Part shown: piece after piece, positions 26,089 to 36,486 of the stretch
Numbering within the stretch: position 1 is the first letter of the stretch
How the letters are laid out: the number at the start of each line of letters is the position of its first letter
DNA from: Acanthornis magna
Lineage: Eukaryota; Chordata; Aves; Passeriformes; Acanthizidae
Assembly (NCBI GenBank): GCA_036785705.1
Contig: JAWUZG010000001.1
Coordinates: 2,170,001-2,234,000, forward strand
Direction of reading: 5' to 3'
Length of the DNA: 64,000 nucleotides
Made by a program: the position numbers and the translations under genes
The notes under the pieces: model-generated
The model's input: only the letters and a program-made list of their open reading frames with translations
Told to the model about the DNA's origin: nothing
The model's database searches: none

Positions 26089-27034
26089 TGTATTTGTCCT
26101 GAATCTTAGAAATTTTACCTCAAAGAATCTCTAAATAAGGATCTTGAATTGCAGAAACTTTATTTTCCCCAAGTTATCACTAATTTGAATGACATTAGTA
26201 TTTGGTTCACTTTTAGACTGGATGATTATTGCTATGTATTTCAGTAAATATGTATTTAATTGTGCATGCTTGTGATTCGTGGCCTATTTCAAATCTTTGT
26301 ATTGCTTAATTTCTATTTTTTTTTTAAACTTTCAATTAGTAGACAGTTCATAAAAAGTAAAGCAAATTTTGTATCTGTTCTCTTGGATCTGCATGAAAAC
26401 CAGGGAAAGATTTTATGTCTGCCTAATTTTATGAGTTTATAGTGCAGCTATCCATATGTTTTCAGGTATATTTAGTACAGACACATGCTACTAATTTTAA
26501 AATGTGTAATAATGATGCCACAGATTCCAGAGCCACAGTGCTCAGAGCACTTCATCAATGTGTTCAATAGAAACTCATATGACCTTACATTTAATTAAAT
26601 AAATCCATAAAAATTTGTATTTAACTTGTAAACTGTACAAATTCTTAACAAAGACCTTCAGTATGACTTATTCTTGCCACACCAAGCAACCAGTACAACT
26701 TCAACACTGGATTTCAATGACAAATTTTAAAGGCAGGCATGAAGTTCCCATCAGAATATTACCAAGTGTTGAAGAAATTTATTTGTTCACAGATACACCT
26801 CAAATTATTCATCATATGCTTTACAAATAATTTTGAAAACTCCAGTACTTAAGCCAGTGGGTTCTGACATGTTGTAGATACTTTACATGGAACCTGTCCT
26901 TTATTCTCCAGAATTGAAATTTTTACATTTTCCTTTTGTTATAACCATAGCACTCGACCCTTATCCATATACACAAAATTTGAGTGGTGTAGAGATGGTT
27001 CCACCCAGATCCCTGAGAAACCACAGAGATGGTT
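26089..27034. other. Unique AT-rich sequence, no gene seen
   Basis: No recognisable gene or repeat. Short open frames of 60-71 codons only. Confidence 0.5.
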
Positions 27035-27098
27035 CCCAGAACTGGACACGGCACTCCAGATACAAACTCACTAAGATTGTTTAGAGGGGCAGGATTGA
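27035..27098 (-). repeat. CR1 LINE, small 3' UTR fragment
   Basis: The words 'cagaactggacacggcactc' and 'cagatacaaactcactaag', then 'agaggggcaggatt', match the reverse complement of the CR1 segment after ORF2 (the 'aactggacacagtactccagatgtgg' region common in bird sequence). It is only about 64 bp with neither end of the element present. Confidence 0.75.
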
Positions 27099-28268
27099 AG
27101 TGCAAACTTTCAAAGGAAATAAATTTTATTTCCTTATACCCCATCACTTACCAATTTGTTAAATCTTAAAATATTCCTTTAAGGAAGAGACTAATTTACT
27201 CTTGTAAAAGCATTTATTTCCTGGTATTACAAAATAATCTTCAGACTTTCTTAGCAAGATTTAAAAAAATATATTTTTAATAATTAATGACTAAGAACTA
27301 ACATGGCAAAAATCAAGGCAACTGATGTATTATTCAAGTACATGGTCTACGGCCATTTGAAGCCCATCAACTTATTGATCTCATCTAGTTCAATGGCTTT
27401 GGATCAAAGTACAATATTTACAGAAGCTTTTATTTGCAAGGCATTTAGAAACAAGTTCAGATAAGAATTTACAAGTAGCACAAATGTTCAGCCTACTGAT
27501 AAATTTAAGTGTACAGACAATGCATAAATAAACATTTATAGGTCAATGTTTATTGTGTTACATAAAGCAACTTTGTACAATCTTCTGTTAATAGATTTTT
27601 CATCACAGCTATACCATTTAAAAATGCTTTTACTTACTGCCTAATATCCAAACCGGCAGGGAATTAAGCAGCGGTAGCAAAACAAAATGTTATTTGATTA
27701 AAGAAAATTATTTTCTAAGAATGTTTTCATGTTGCCGCAGTGTTCCTACTGGTGGCATATTATGCCAAAAACATAAGACTGAACTAAGAATTTTACTGAG
27801 CAGCATTAGATGGCAGTCTTGGATGTGTTGTACAATAAGCATCTAACATGCCAAAATTCAGAGAAATGGTATGCTGGATTAAAAGCTGCTTCTGCAGTTG
27901 TATTTGGCATCCTTGTTTAAATGGGTTTAGATCCCATAGCTTCTGTCATCTGTCACAATAATAAAGCTCTGGTCTGAATAGCACAAAAGGAAACATTAGA
28001 AGAGAAAATTTCAGACATACTGAAAAAAATATGCTTTAGAATAATAAGGATACTTTATTATTATTATTATTACTATTGTTATTTGAGTAAATGTCTGTAG
28101 TTACTTTTCATGGACTTTTCCATCATTTTCTTTACTTTTGAAAAGAGCCATGTATTCTTTTAAGGCCTTCAGAAACTTTTCTGCTACAGCCCTTTAGAAA
28201 ACCCTATAAATATTGGTTGTGTGGTATCAGCCCATAGAACCTGGTTGTTTCCTTTGAAATTATTTTCT
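27099..28268. other. Unique AT-rich sequence with a short (TTA)n
   Basis: Repeat-free except for six TTA units at 28055-28072. The part 27480-27800 contains no obvious repeat and has an even, non-degenerate look that might be conserved noncoding DNA. This is only an impression without an alignment. Confidence 0.45.
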
Positions 28269-28784
28269 TCAGAGTTGTTCATAGTCTCCAGTCCTACTAC
28301 AGAGCAAAAGGACATTCAGAGTATAGACAAAGAAAGCAAAGGCAGCCTCACACTGCATTTCTGTGTGGGTAAGTTCCTCCAGTAGAGCTGCTGTCAATGT
28401 CTTTAGCATCTGCTCATCACATGTGGTTTCTGGCCCTGGACCTTTTCTCTTGGCTGGTACCCTTGCAGTAGTGATTTTGGAAACTGGTGGACTGTCAAGC
28501 TTGGGTTCTGGAATTTGCTTGTACATAGGGTGTGCTCAGGACTGGCAGTAGTGATGTTCATCTGCTCTGTCCATTCTTTGATGCAATTAAATCATGGTGA
28601 GTGGATCATTCATTCATTTTCCATATTTTTCATTTATGCGAAGTTCCTGCAGGATAGTGTTTCTAGAAAATGCTATCAGCTGGACTAGAGTTTTGTGATG
28701 TGGCTGCTGAGGTCATATTTACAGGTCTAGAGGAAATAGGTGTCAGATTGCCACCACGAGTTAGTGGCTCAATGCTTTGTGCAG
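28269..28784 (-). pseudogene. Protein-like broken reading frame, unidentified
   Basis: Reading the minus strand from 28782, 39 codons are open and rich in Ser/Thr/Pro/Asn, ending at a TAG (28665-28663). A different frame continues with LQELRINEKYGK, then stops. From 28526 to 28269 an 85-codon frame gives a basic linker (PAKRKGPGPETT) followed by an amphipathic segment (DEQMLKTLTAALLEEL, then EAAFAFFVYTLNVLLL) and ends at a stop. Composition and helix-like spacing look more protein-like than other frames in the window. The basic linker followed by a C-terminal helical segment loosely recalls BESS or Myb/SANT-type, transposon-derived DNA-binding proteins, but I cannot assign a family. Stops and frame changes imply a decayed gene, a retrocopy or chance. 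A CR1 3' end abuts it at 28785. Confidence 0.3.
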
Positions 28785-28866
28785 TCATAGAATCATGGAA
28801 TGGCTTGGGTTGGAAGGAACCTTAAAGATTGTCTAGTTCCAGCTCCCCTGCCATGGGCAGGGAGTG
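28785..28866 (-). repeat. CR1 LINE, 3' end fragment
   Basis: The plus strand starts with tcatagaatcatggaatgg, the reverse-complement tail, then 'gggttggaaggaacctta' and 'agttccagctcccctgccat' and 'gggcaggg'. This is the last 80 bp of a standard CR1 copy in minus orientation, little diverged. The point at 28785 marks its 3' terminus and therefore the insertion junction with the coding-like stretch at 28269-28784. Confidence 0.93.
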
Positions 28867-29189
28867 AATACAAATCAGGAGTATGATTTTGAAGTGAATC
28901 TCATCACACACAGGTTTAACTGTGAAGTGGTGTCCAGCTGTATGAACTGGACAGTTTATGGATGAAACTCAAGAGGAAAATGAGATCCACTTCACACCTG
29001 ATGTGCTTAAAGTTTGCCCTTTGGACCAGGCTCAGTATTTATAGCACAGACATGACTGCACAAGTAAAAGATGACAAAAACTAACTGCAAATTTATCACA
29101 ATGGGCTTAGTTCACTTTTTAAAAAAAATTGATAGCTTACCTATATTTGGCACTAAGAAGTTTATTTTATTTTCTTACCAAGCTTAGTA
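28867..29189. other. Unique sequence, no gene seen
   Basis: About 320 bp between a CR1 end and a MIR-like SINE. Nothing recognised apart from a short A run near 29121. Confidence 0.5.
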
Positions 29190-29375
29190 AGTCTCACAGT
29201 GCTTTACAAAGCAGGATCCTGTCATTATTCCTATTATACAACTACCAAAAACAGGCACAGGAAAGATTAAGTGGCTTCAGAAATGTGTCTTTGTAGGCCT
29301 CTATTAGAAAAAAAAATAAACCCAAGATCAGTGCAATTACAGCCCAGTACACTGTCTGCTAGGCCACAATCTCTT
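29190..29375 (-). repeat. MIR-like (CORE-type) SINE fragment
   Basis: On the plus strand the order is 'cacagtgctttacaaagc', 'cattattcctattatacaac', a 'caggcacaggaaagattaag' segment, 'tggcttcagaaatgtg', 'cagcccagtacactgtctgc' and 'taggccacaa'. This is the reverse complement of the MIR/CORE-SINE layout, in which a tRNA-derived 'ctagtggttagagc' head is followed by a 'gtgaccttgggcaagtcact' core and a 'aaagcgctttgtaaa' tail region. It is about 185 bp and diverged. Such SINEs are ancient in amniotes, so the copy predates the CR1 insertions nearby. Confidence 0.75.
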
Positions 29376-29547
29376 TTGGCACATCCCATTTGCCTTGGCT
29401 GCACAATGCAAAACAAAATATTATTGTGATTTATTATTTTTTCTTATTAGTGGAAAAAATATTATTTGTATGGGGCAAACTGTGATGTTACAAAATACAA
29501 TGTAAAGCTTAATAAAGAAACCCAAATCCAACTGCATCCTGGAGGTG

Positions 29548-29855
29548 TAGAATCATGGGACAATTTGGGTTGGAAGGGACATTTAAAGTTCATCCAGCCC
29601 AAGCCCCCTGCAGTAAGCTGGGACATCTTCGGCTAGATCATGCCACTTGGAGTTTTGTCCAACCTGACCTTGAATGTTTCCAGCAAAGACTGAGGCAAAA
29701 AGATTGCTGAATATCTCAACCTTCTTCTTGTCTGCTGTTAACAGTTGGCCAGATTTGTTCATCAGGGAGGAACACTTATTTTGGCCTTTGTGTTCTGGCT
29801 GACATATCTGTAGAAGCCCTTCCCATTATTCTTTGCATCCCTTGCCAACATCTGC
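29548..29855 (-). repeat. CR1 LINE, internally deleted copy
   Basis: Two parts of CR1 are fused in minus orientation. From 29548 to about 29681 lies the 3' end (tagaatcatgggacaa, ggttggaagggacat, gtccaacctgaccttgaatg). From about 29682 to 29855 lies ORF2 sequence. The minus strand from 29848 reads LARDAKNNGKGFYRYVSQ, and from 29720 it reads VEIFSNLFASVFA, both of which match the CR1 linker upstream of the reverse transcriptase (KKGFYRYI and AEVLNDFFASVFT). The whole RT domain and the 5' part of the 3' UTR are absent between these parts. One in-frame stop follows at 29764. Confidence 0.9.
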
Positions 29856-32067
29856 GCCACTACTGCACATTTTTCAAACAGGGTTGTTTTTTTTCTTTAA
29901 CTTCTCAAAGAAATTCATGGTATCCCAGCAACTCTATGGTCTTCTGAATTTTCTGTGGTTTGAGGTTTTTTTGTTTTTTGTTTCATTCTCCCCCTCACTA
30001 CATTATCAAATAGTTCCATGTATTTGTCATGTTCCAGTGCTCTGCAGTGGTTGCTATAAACTGCACTTTAGAATATTTTGCCATGGATACAAACAGCTCT
30101 GAAATAAAGTATTCTAGGAGTACCTTCCCACTATGAAAATTAAGGTAAGCTTCTTTCTAGGAAAGTCAACTTTTCAAATGACTGAACATCGTGGATTACA
30201 TGAAAAACAACATCTAATTTTAGTGGAGCAATCCTTTCATGTGATTTTAGGCATATAAATAAATAATAAGGGAATCTGAGAAGGGGAAAATCTTGGTCAG
30301 TAATACAACAATTAGGTTACCATGAGCATAGAGGAGAACTGGACAGTAGGAAAGGGGATCAGAAGACTTAAAAGACTTGCAAGGTGTCCATAGGCTATGC
30401 AGCAATGGTGTTTTTGTGCTGACTGAGCACTAGTTTGGAGAAGATCAGTTAAAACAGAAATTCAATCTTCTTTCATGTATGGCTTTACTGTCCCATACAG
30501 ATGTGAGATTCTCTGAGCTACACTTACTTTTCAGGTGTTTATTTGATTTTGTTTTTAGATTTCTTATTCAAGCTTGCTATAGGAATCATATGCCAAAAAA
30601 TAAGTAGTGTTCTTGTGTAAATTTTACACGTGAAAAACTCCTGAAGGAGCAAGGAGGGGAAATTATTTTCCTTTTTCTATACCCAAACCACTACCCAAGT
30701 CATGTTTCTGATAATTTTAACTACCTTCATGGATAGAGCAGCACATAAGAAAATCTTCTTATCCCTCCATTATAGTCTGTATCAGTGTAGCAGAAACATC
30801 TGTTTCAAATTCCTGATTTGGTTTTGGATACAGGAGAAACATAAAGTGGCGTTATCAGTTTTAACATTTGATGTGTAAATTTGCCTAAACACCATCTCTT
30901 GTCAATGGACAAAAGAAAGGATTTCTGTGCATGACTGGTCTTGTTGTAAAGCAGACTTTTACAGCAGATGAGGTGAATCAGACTCTTAAAGTTCCTGTTT
31001 GACTACCTCTATTAGCAGTAAAGTTTGGCTGTCTGAAACCCAAAACCTGTATAAGAGACAGCTGATGTGCCATGAGATTAATTCCACACGAGTGACCTAA
31101 CCCTGGAGCTACAGTGGGATAACGAGGTTATTTTTGGACCAAAATAAATCCATTATGTACCCAAGGCTTTTTTGCTAATTGAAATTGGCATGTTCCCATG
31201 AAGGAAATTTTAGTTTTAATGGACTTTCCAACATTTTTTTTTCTTTTATTTGATAAAAAAAAAGGTACAACTCTTACAAAAAGTATGAAAACACTGGACT
31301 GTGAATCCTCAATGGAATTCTCAATCCAGTGCATACTACACTCTAGTTCTGTGTATTCTGTATAACTGTGTGGAGGATGGCATAGTCCTATACTGAGATA
31401 TTAATGAACAATATTCATATAGATAGATACAGCTCTGTTAGGGTGCATCATCCATTTTATTTCCCTGATCACAAGTTTCATTTTCAGCAAAGACATATAT
31501 TTAGAGAAATAAAAACTTTTTGTTTCCTTTAAAAAGAAACCATTAATAAAAAAAGATAGCATTTTTTCTTTTCAGCTATTACTGAAATATTTTGCTTTCC
31601 AGTTTCTCTAAACATAAAAACATGATATTCTTCAATACCAGAACATTTATAGAAAAATAGAAAGATTAAAAAGGAGAAAAGGGTAACTCTTACATTGTAG
31701 CTATTTTTACATGTTTTGAATTCCATTTACAGAAATTTATATTAAGACTAAATATAGTAACTTGCTTTGTAAACTCTTCCAAGCCTTGATAATGCCCTGA
31801 TATCCTGTGGAAATGTCCATATTTTACACTTTTCAAAACACAAATAAACTGAACTAGAATTCAGCTTAAAAATTACTGCGTATTATATAAGAGGAAGACT
31901 AAAACTCCAAAGTAACTAATTTAAATTATCCTCAGTTTAAAAATTAGACCATGAAATGTAGAAAATTGAGCTTAACCTCAAAAGGAACCAAACCAGATTC
32001 AAATAGTCCATGAGCACCAGGCAATGGAGTATCTGAAATGCAAATGATATCAAGTAGCATCATTTTT
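29856..32067. other. Unique sequence, no gene seen
   Basis: No recognisable gene or interspersed repeat. Short A/T runs at 31232-31262. Open frames up to 89 codons (29833-30102, plus) overlap the CR1 edge or lack domains. Confidence 0.5.
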
Positions 32068-32094
32068 GTTTGCTTGTTTGTTTGTTTGTTTGTC
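32068..32094. repeat. (TTTG)n microsatellite
   Basis: About six GTTT/TTTG units with one C interruption. Short and imperfect. Confidence 0.85.
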
Positions 32095-35000
32095 TTGTCA
32101 TAAGCCAATGCTTGAGTTTATGATTTACAGCTAAGGTTTGTACACTCCTGTTTTTGTCCAGATTTTGAACCAGGTAAATCTCATATATCTCAGAAAAAAA
32201 AAAAAACAAAAACAACCCAAAACAGTTAGGAGAGAAAGAAAGCCCGTGTAAACACAGCATAGATTTAGATATTCCCCATAGATATGCTAAAGCCTTCCAG
32301 ATTCATGAACAATAGAATTTTGTAATAATTTTTCATTTGCATTGTATAAACTGCAATCTTTGCTTTGTTGGCAGAAACATTTTGTATTCATGAACGATGT
32401 TTAGCTTAGTACTGCTTAGAATTTCCTTTTTCTCTCTAAATGCCAATAGAATAAAAAGACAAAGTAGCAATGTTAGGCTACCATAACACACAAGCTCTTG
32501 TTTTGATCACTCATCTCTCTGTTAGCCATTATGTTTGCCCACCCAGATAGTTTCTGCCTGTTTTATTTTGTACAGTCTTGTGGAGCAGCCAGAACAGCCA
32601 CTGATATTTCAAAGTGGTTCATAGTGGAAAAGGAAAGATTATGTATGAAACAGCAGCAGTGGACTTGAGAGGGGGGAGGTAAACAGTTATAGGTTCAATT
32701 CTTGTTCATAATGACTTTTAAAGTGTAAAATAAAAGCTTGTGAGTATAACAAGTTTGTAAAACTATAAAATAATTTTCCAGTTTCATGTAAGCCAATGGA
32801 CACATTTTTAAACCCTTGCTCTGACAGGTTTGGAACAGGTGCTTAAAATGTATTTCGAAACACCACCATTAATTTCTCCTTTGAACGCATGACATAAATG
32901 TTTGTAGGAAAAACATTCTCTCTGTCTTTGGTAGGGTCAGTGTTTTCACACTGATATTCTCTAACTCGAGGGCTCCATATTGGATATCAAATTTCGTAAG
33001 TCCCATAACTGAAGAATCTGGAATATTTGAAGATGCTGAACAATTCCAGCTCTTGCTGACTCACCTGAGAGCAGTTGTGTGAGCAAACACCTCACACAGG
33101 AGAGTGGGAGCCACCCAAGCATCTCCATCTGCTACCAAACACTGGATGGGCTTCAAAAACTGACTGGTACAGAAAAATAATGGTGAAAATGTGGCAACAA
33201 GACTCCAGTGAACTCGGAACAAAACTGATTATCAAGCTCAAGCATTTATGCAAAGAATTTATTTATTATTAATTCACTAGTATTTTAAACACCCTTATGG
33301 CACCCTGCTTTATTTCAGATGTATGTTTTAAATGTTTTTTGATTCTAAGTAATACATTGGTAAGACTGTCTGGTTCTACTCTTGGCTTGCTTGAAATGCG
33401 TATTCTACTGGAGAGCACAGATCTGTTATAGACAATGCTGAGCAGAGAAGTGTGAAGAACAGGTTATTTCTGCTAATAAAAACACCTCACTCGACACAAA
33501 ACACTTGGCTTTGCGTTTTTTGGTTGAAATTATTTTCCTAAGTCAATACAAATATGGAAGACATTCATGTCAACCTTTTTTTCGGCAAATAAATTCATAT
33601 GTTGGCTCATTTCTATCCTGTTTGGAAATTACCTTCAATCCTCTACTTTCAGAGCATTTTAACTCACCTCCCAATAACCCATTTACTCTTCTGAAACTCA
33701 GGGCACTGAAAGTAATAAGAAAGATGATTGAGTAATGCCCACATGTGGAACTGCAGAATTGTTAGGCTGTATTTGCGTCAGATGTGTATCTATGCCATGA
33801 CAAAAATGCCTCTTGTTGCATTTAAGTCTGTGACAGAAAAGACTTAATGAACATAATAACTTGGAAAATTGTTTACAAATCTTTTGAGTCCATTGTGAGT
33901 AATGTTATATCAAAGGTAATTGTAAGCTGTGAGCAGGAAAGGTAACAAATAATGGAGATGGTAAAATGATGCTTTATGAAATGTTTTTCATACACAGCTT
34001 TCAAGATTCACTGCAGAGGATTGCAAGAAAAATTAACTGATTTTTAGATACAACTTCCAAGAGCAGTAGGTTGACTAAAGTCACAGAGGAAGCTGAGAGA
34101 AGAAATGTGAATAAGGTTTTCCTCTCCTCCACTCGAGCCATGAGGTCTCCATTCTGGCTTTCAAGGCAAAACTAACACTCTCATGTAATTATGGTCTTCC
34201 AAGAATTTGCAGTTAATGGAGCTTGAAGATTGGTCTCTCAGACCTCAGACTTAAGGCTATAATGCCAGACTGTCAACTTGTCTAACAACCCCATTTCAGA
34301 CCTACAGAGAAGATAACATTGTAGATGGGGAGAACAAAAAGATCATGATGCTTTTGCAGACTTGGATGCTGTAGTCCAGCGTTTGATTGGCAGCAAAATA
34401 TTTTAGAATTTGGCAAGAGGCAGTGTTTTTTTAAAATTTCAGCAGGTATAGCCTGATCCTACTGTCCACGTAATTAAAAAGGTGTTATAGTACCTTAACA
34501 ACTGTCTCATATGTTCATTATTCATTTAACATTACACCTACCCCAGTACTTTTTTCCCTACAGAAAGCAAGTTCCTGTTGGAAAAATGCTGAACTGTAGA
34601 TTGAGTGACATGCAGGAGCTTTTGCTATCGAATGACCCCTTGACACTCAGTAATGAAACCAGTCTCCACTGTTTGTACAAAAAGAACATTCAATTTTCAG
34701 GGAAATGTCAGTATGATTATTTTCTTTTCATCTCTTTTAATTTTTTTATTTTTATTTTTATTTTGCTCAAGGTTTTATCTTCACTTAACTCTAATGTGTA
34801 CATCAGGAGTTGTACTTTCAGATAACAATGAAGAATTCTGAAAAAAACATATTGAAGTTTTGACATTTCTTATCATCTGAATGATTGTGCTTGCAGATAG
34901 GAATGGGGAGGAGGGAAGTTAGGAAAATTCATGCAAACAATAAATATGCCTCTTTAGTGGTCATAAACTGACATTTTGCATATGAAAAATGCACTACCTA

Positions 35001-36189
35001 AGCATGTTTTCAGGTGAAGGAACCCATCCTTGCAGCTCACGGAGGAAATCACAAATATGTGGGATCTGCATTAAGGCTGTGATCACACACAAACACCAAA
35101 ACAAACCTTACGTAGAGCTATGAAAATTGAATTAGTCCTTAGTGGCAGTGGTGACTTCAGGAGTGATTTCTGGGGGCTCTAGCCATTCTTTAGGAATCTA
35201 ATCATGGCTCTGCTCAAAGTAGTGACCCTTTGGTGTGACTGATGGACTGAGAAAGGGTTGTTCCCATTGAAAAAAAGTCTGAACTATGTAACTGCTCTGC
35301 AAAAAAAATCTCTACCAAGTTACTTGCAGAAATGAAAGCTAAATGAAGCCTTTACTCATGGTCTGCTGGCAAAGGCAGTCTCCCAGCTGAAAGAAACAGT
35401 GAGTCCAAAGTTCCACCAGGGAGATGAAGGAAACATCTCAAACCTCCTGTCTGTGTCCACTATGTTGTATTTTGTGCACTTGTGGGAAAATTTTATCTTT
35501 TTCGGTTTCACCTATGGCTGGTGTCCTACTATGTGAAAATTAAATGTTCATTAGCATTGAAACTAAGAAACAGGCGCCCCACTTCTGGAGCACATGTCCT
35601 GATTACCCTGATAAGGACCAATTCTCTTTGTCTCCAAAGACTTTTAAACATAAAATTCAAAGTAGAACAGCACAGGCGGGATGAACTGAGGAAGAATGAC
35701 GTCTGAACATCCTTGTGTCAAGTTCATTCTTCTGAGAAGCCAGATACCTGCATTCTAACCTATTTTTCCAGGGAAATATGAAGATTTTAATAAAATGGAG
35801 CAATGTCACCAGGAGACACTGAACATATTCCCCCTTAGAATAGTCTTTTACATAATACCTGTAAGATGTGTTCATTGAAGTGTCTTTGGGTGGAGGGATG
35901 TCTGCACTGCAAGATAACATTGGAACAGTTAATTGTACTTTTAAAAAGTACCCTATCAAACCTGAATTTGAAAAACAACTTCAGGATGTTCGAAGTAGTC
36001 TTTTTTCTGGGGAGAGGAAAGATACCAAGTGAAAAGCAACCCCTCTGGATGTAATGACTGTAATATGAGCTGCATTTTTTACAGATATTGTTTAGAGTCC
36101 CTTTGCTGGTACAGAGACATGAGGAATGGAATCCTGGCTTCAGATCTAATTTTAGAAATACAGGCACTTCTTTAGCTTGGGCCCAGTAT
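32095..36189. other. 4.1 kb of unique sequence, no gene seen
   Basis: No gene could be supported. A 13-A run lies at about 32192-32205. At 34065-34150 the words 'gactaaagtcacagaggaag' and 'gaggtctcca' faintly recall a minus-strand MIR-like SINE, but the match is too poor to call. Open frames up to 110 codons (35835-36167, minus) have no recognisable domain. Confidence 0.45.
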
Positions 36190-36486
36190 AGTTTAACTTG
36201 TTGATAAATGGCTTGGGTTCCGGGACAGATGCCTCCTCAGCAAGGTCCTTGGGGACACAACGCTGGGAGCAGTGACCCAGAGTGCTGTGCAGCCCTTCAG
36301 AAGGACCTCAACAGGTGGGGGAGATGGGCAAAGGGGGACTGAGAGGATTGCAAATGCATGGTTCCAGAACCAGCTGGACTCATGCCCGTGCCATGTGCTC
36401 TGGGATGGCCCTGCTTGACCAGGGAGGTAGGACCAGATAAGCCACTGATGTCCCTTCCAACCTGACCCATCCTGCGATTCTGTGAC
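36190..36486 (+). repeat. CR1 LINE, internally deleted copy
   Basis: The 5' part (36190 to about 36340) matches the end of CR1 ORF2. It has a degraded 'gacctggatgaggggacag' region, then 'cctcagcaaggt', 'agtgctgtgcagcccttcag', 'aaggacctcaacaggtggg' and 'gagatgggcaaa', equivalent to the ALQRDLDRLE..WA region. The 3' part (about 36410-36486) is the terminal segment 'cctgcttgaccagggaggt', 'aggaccagataagcc', 'gtcccttccaacctgac' with the tail GCGATTCTGTGA. Between them are about 60 bp I cannot place, and the bulk of the 3' UTR is missing. The 72-codon minus frame over it is not a gene. Confidence 0.88.

Noticed and set aside
32670..32710. ggttcaattc word resembling a tRNA B box
   Set aside because: No A box, anticodon arm or acceptor stem around it.
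34060..34150. Possible minus-strand MIR-like SINE
   Set aside because: Only 'aagtcacagagg' fits the core; head and tail are absent.
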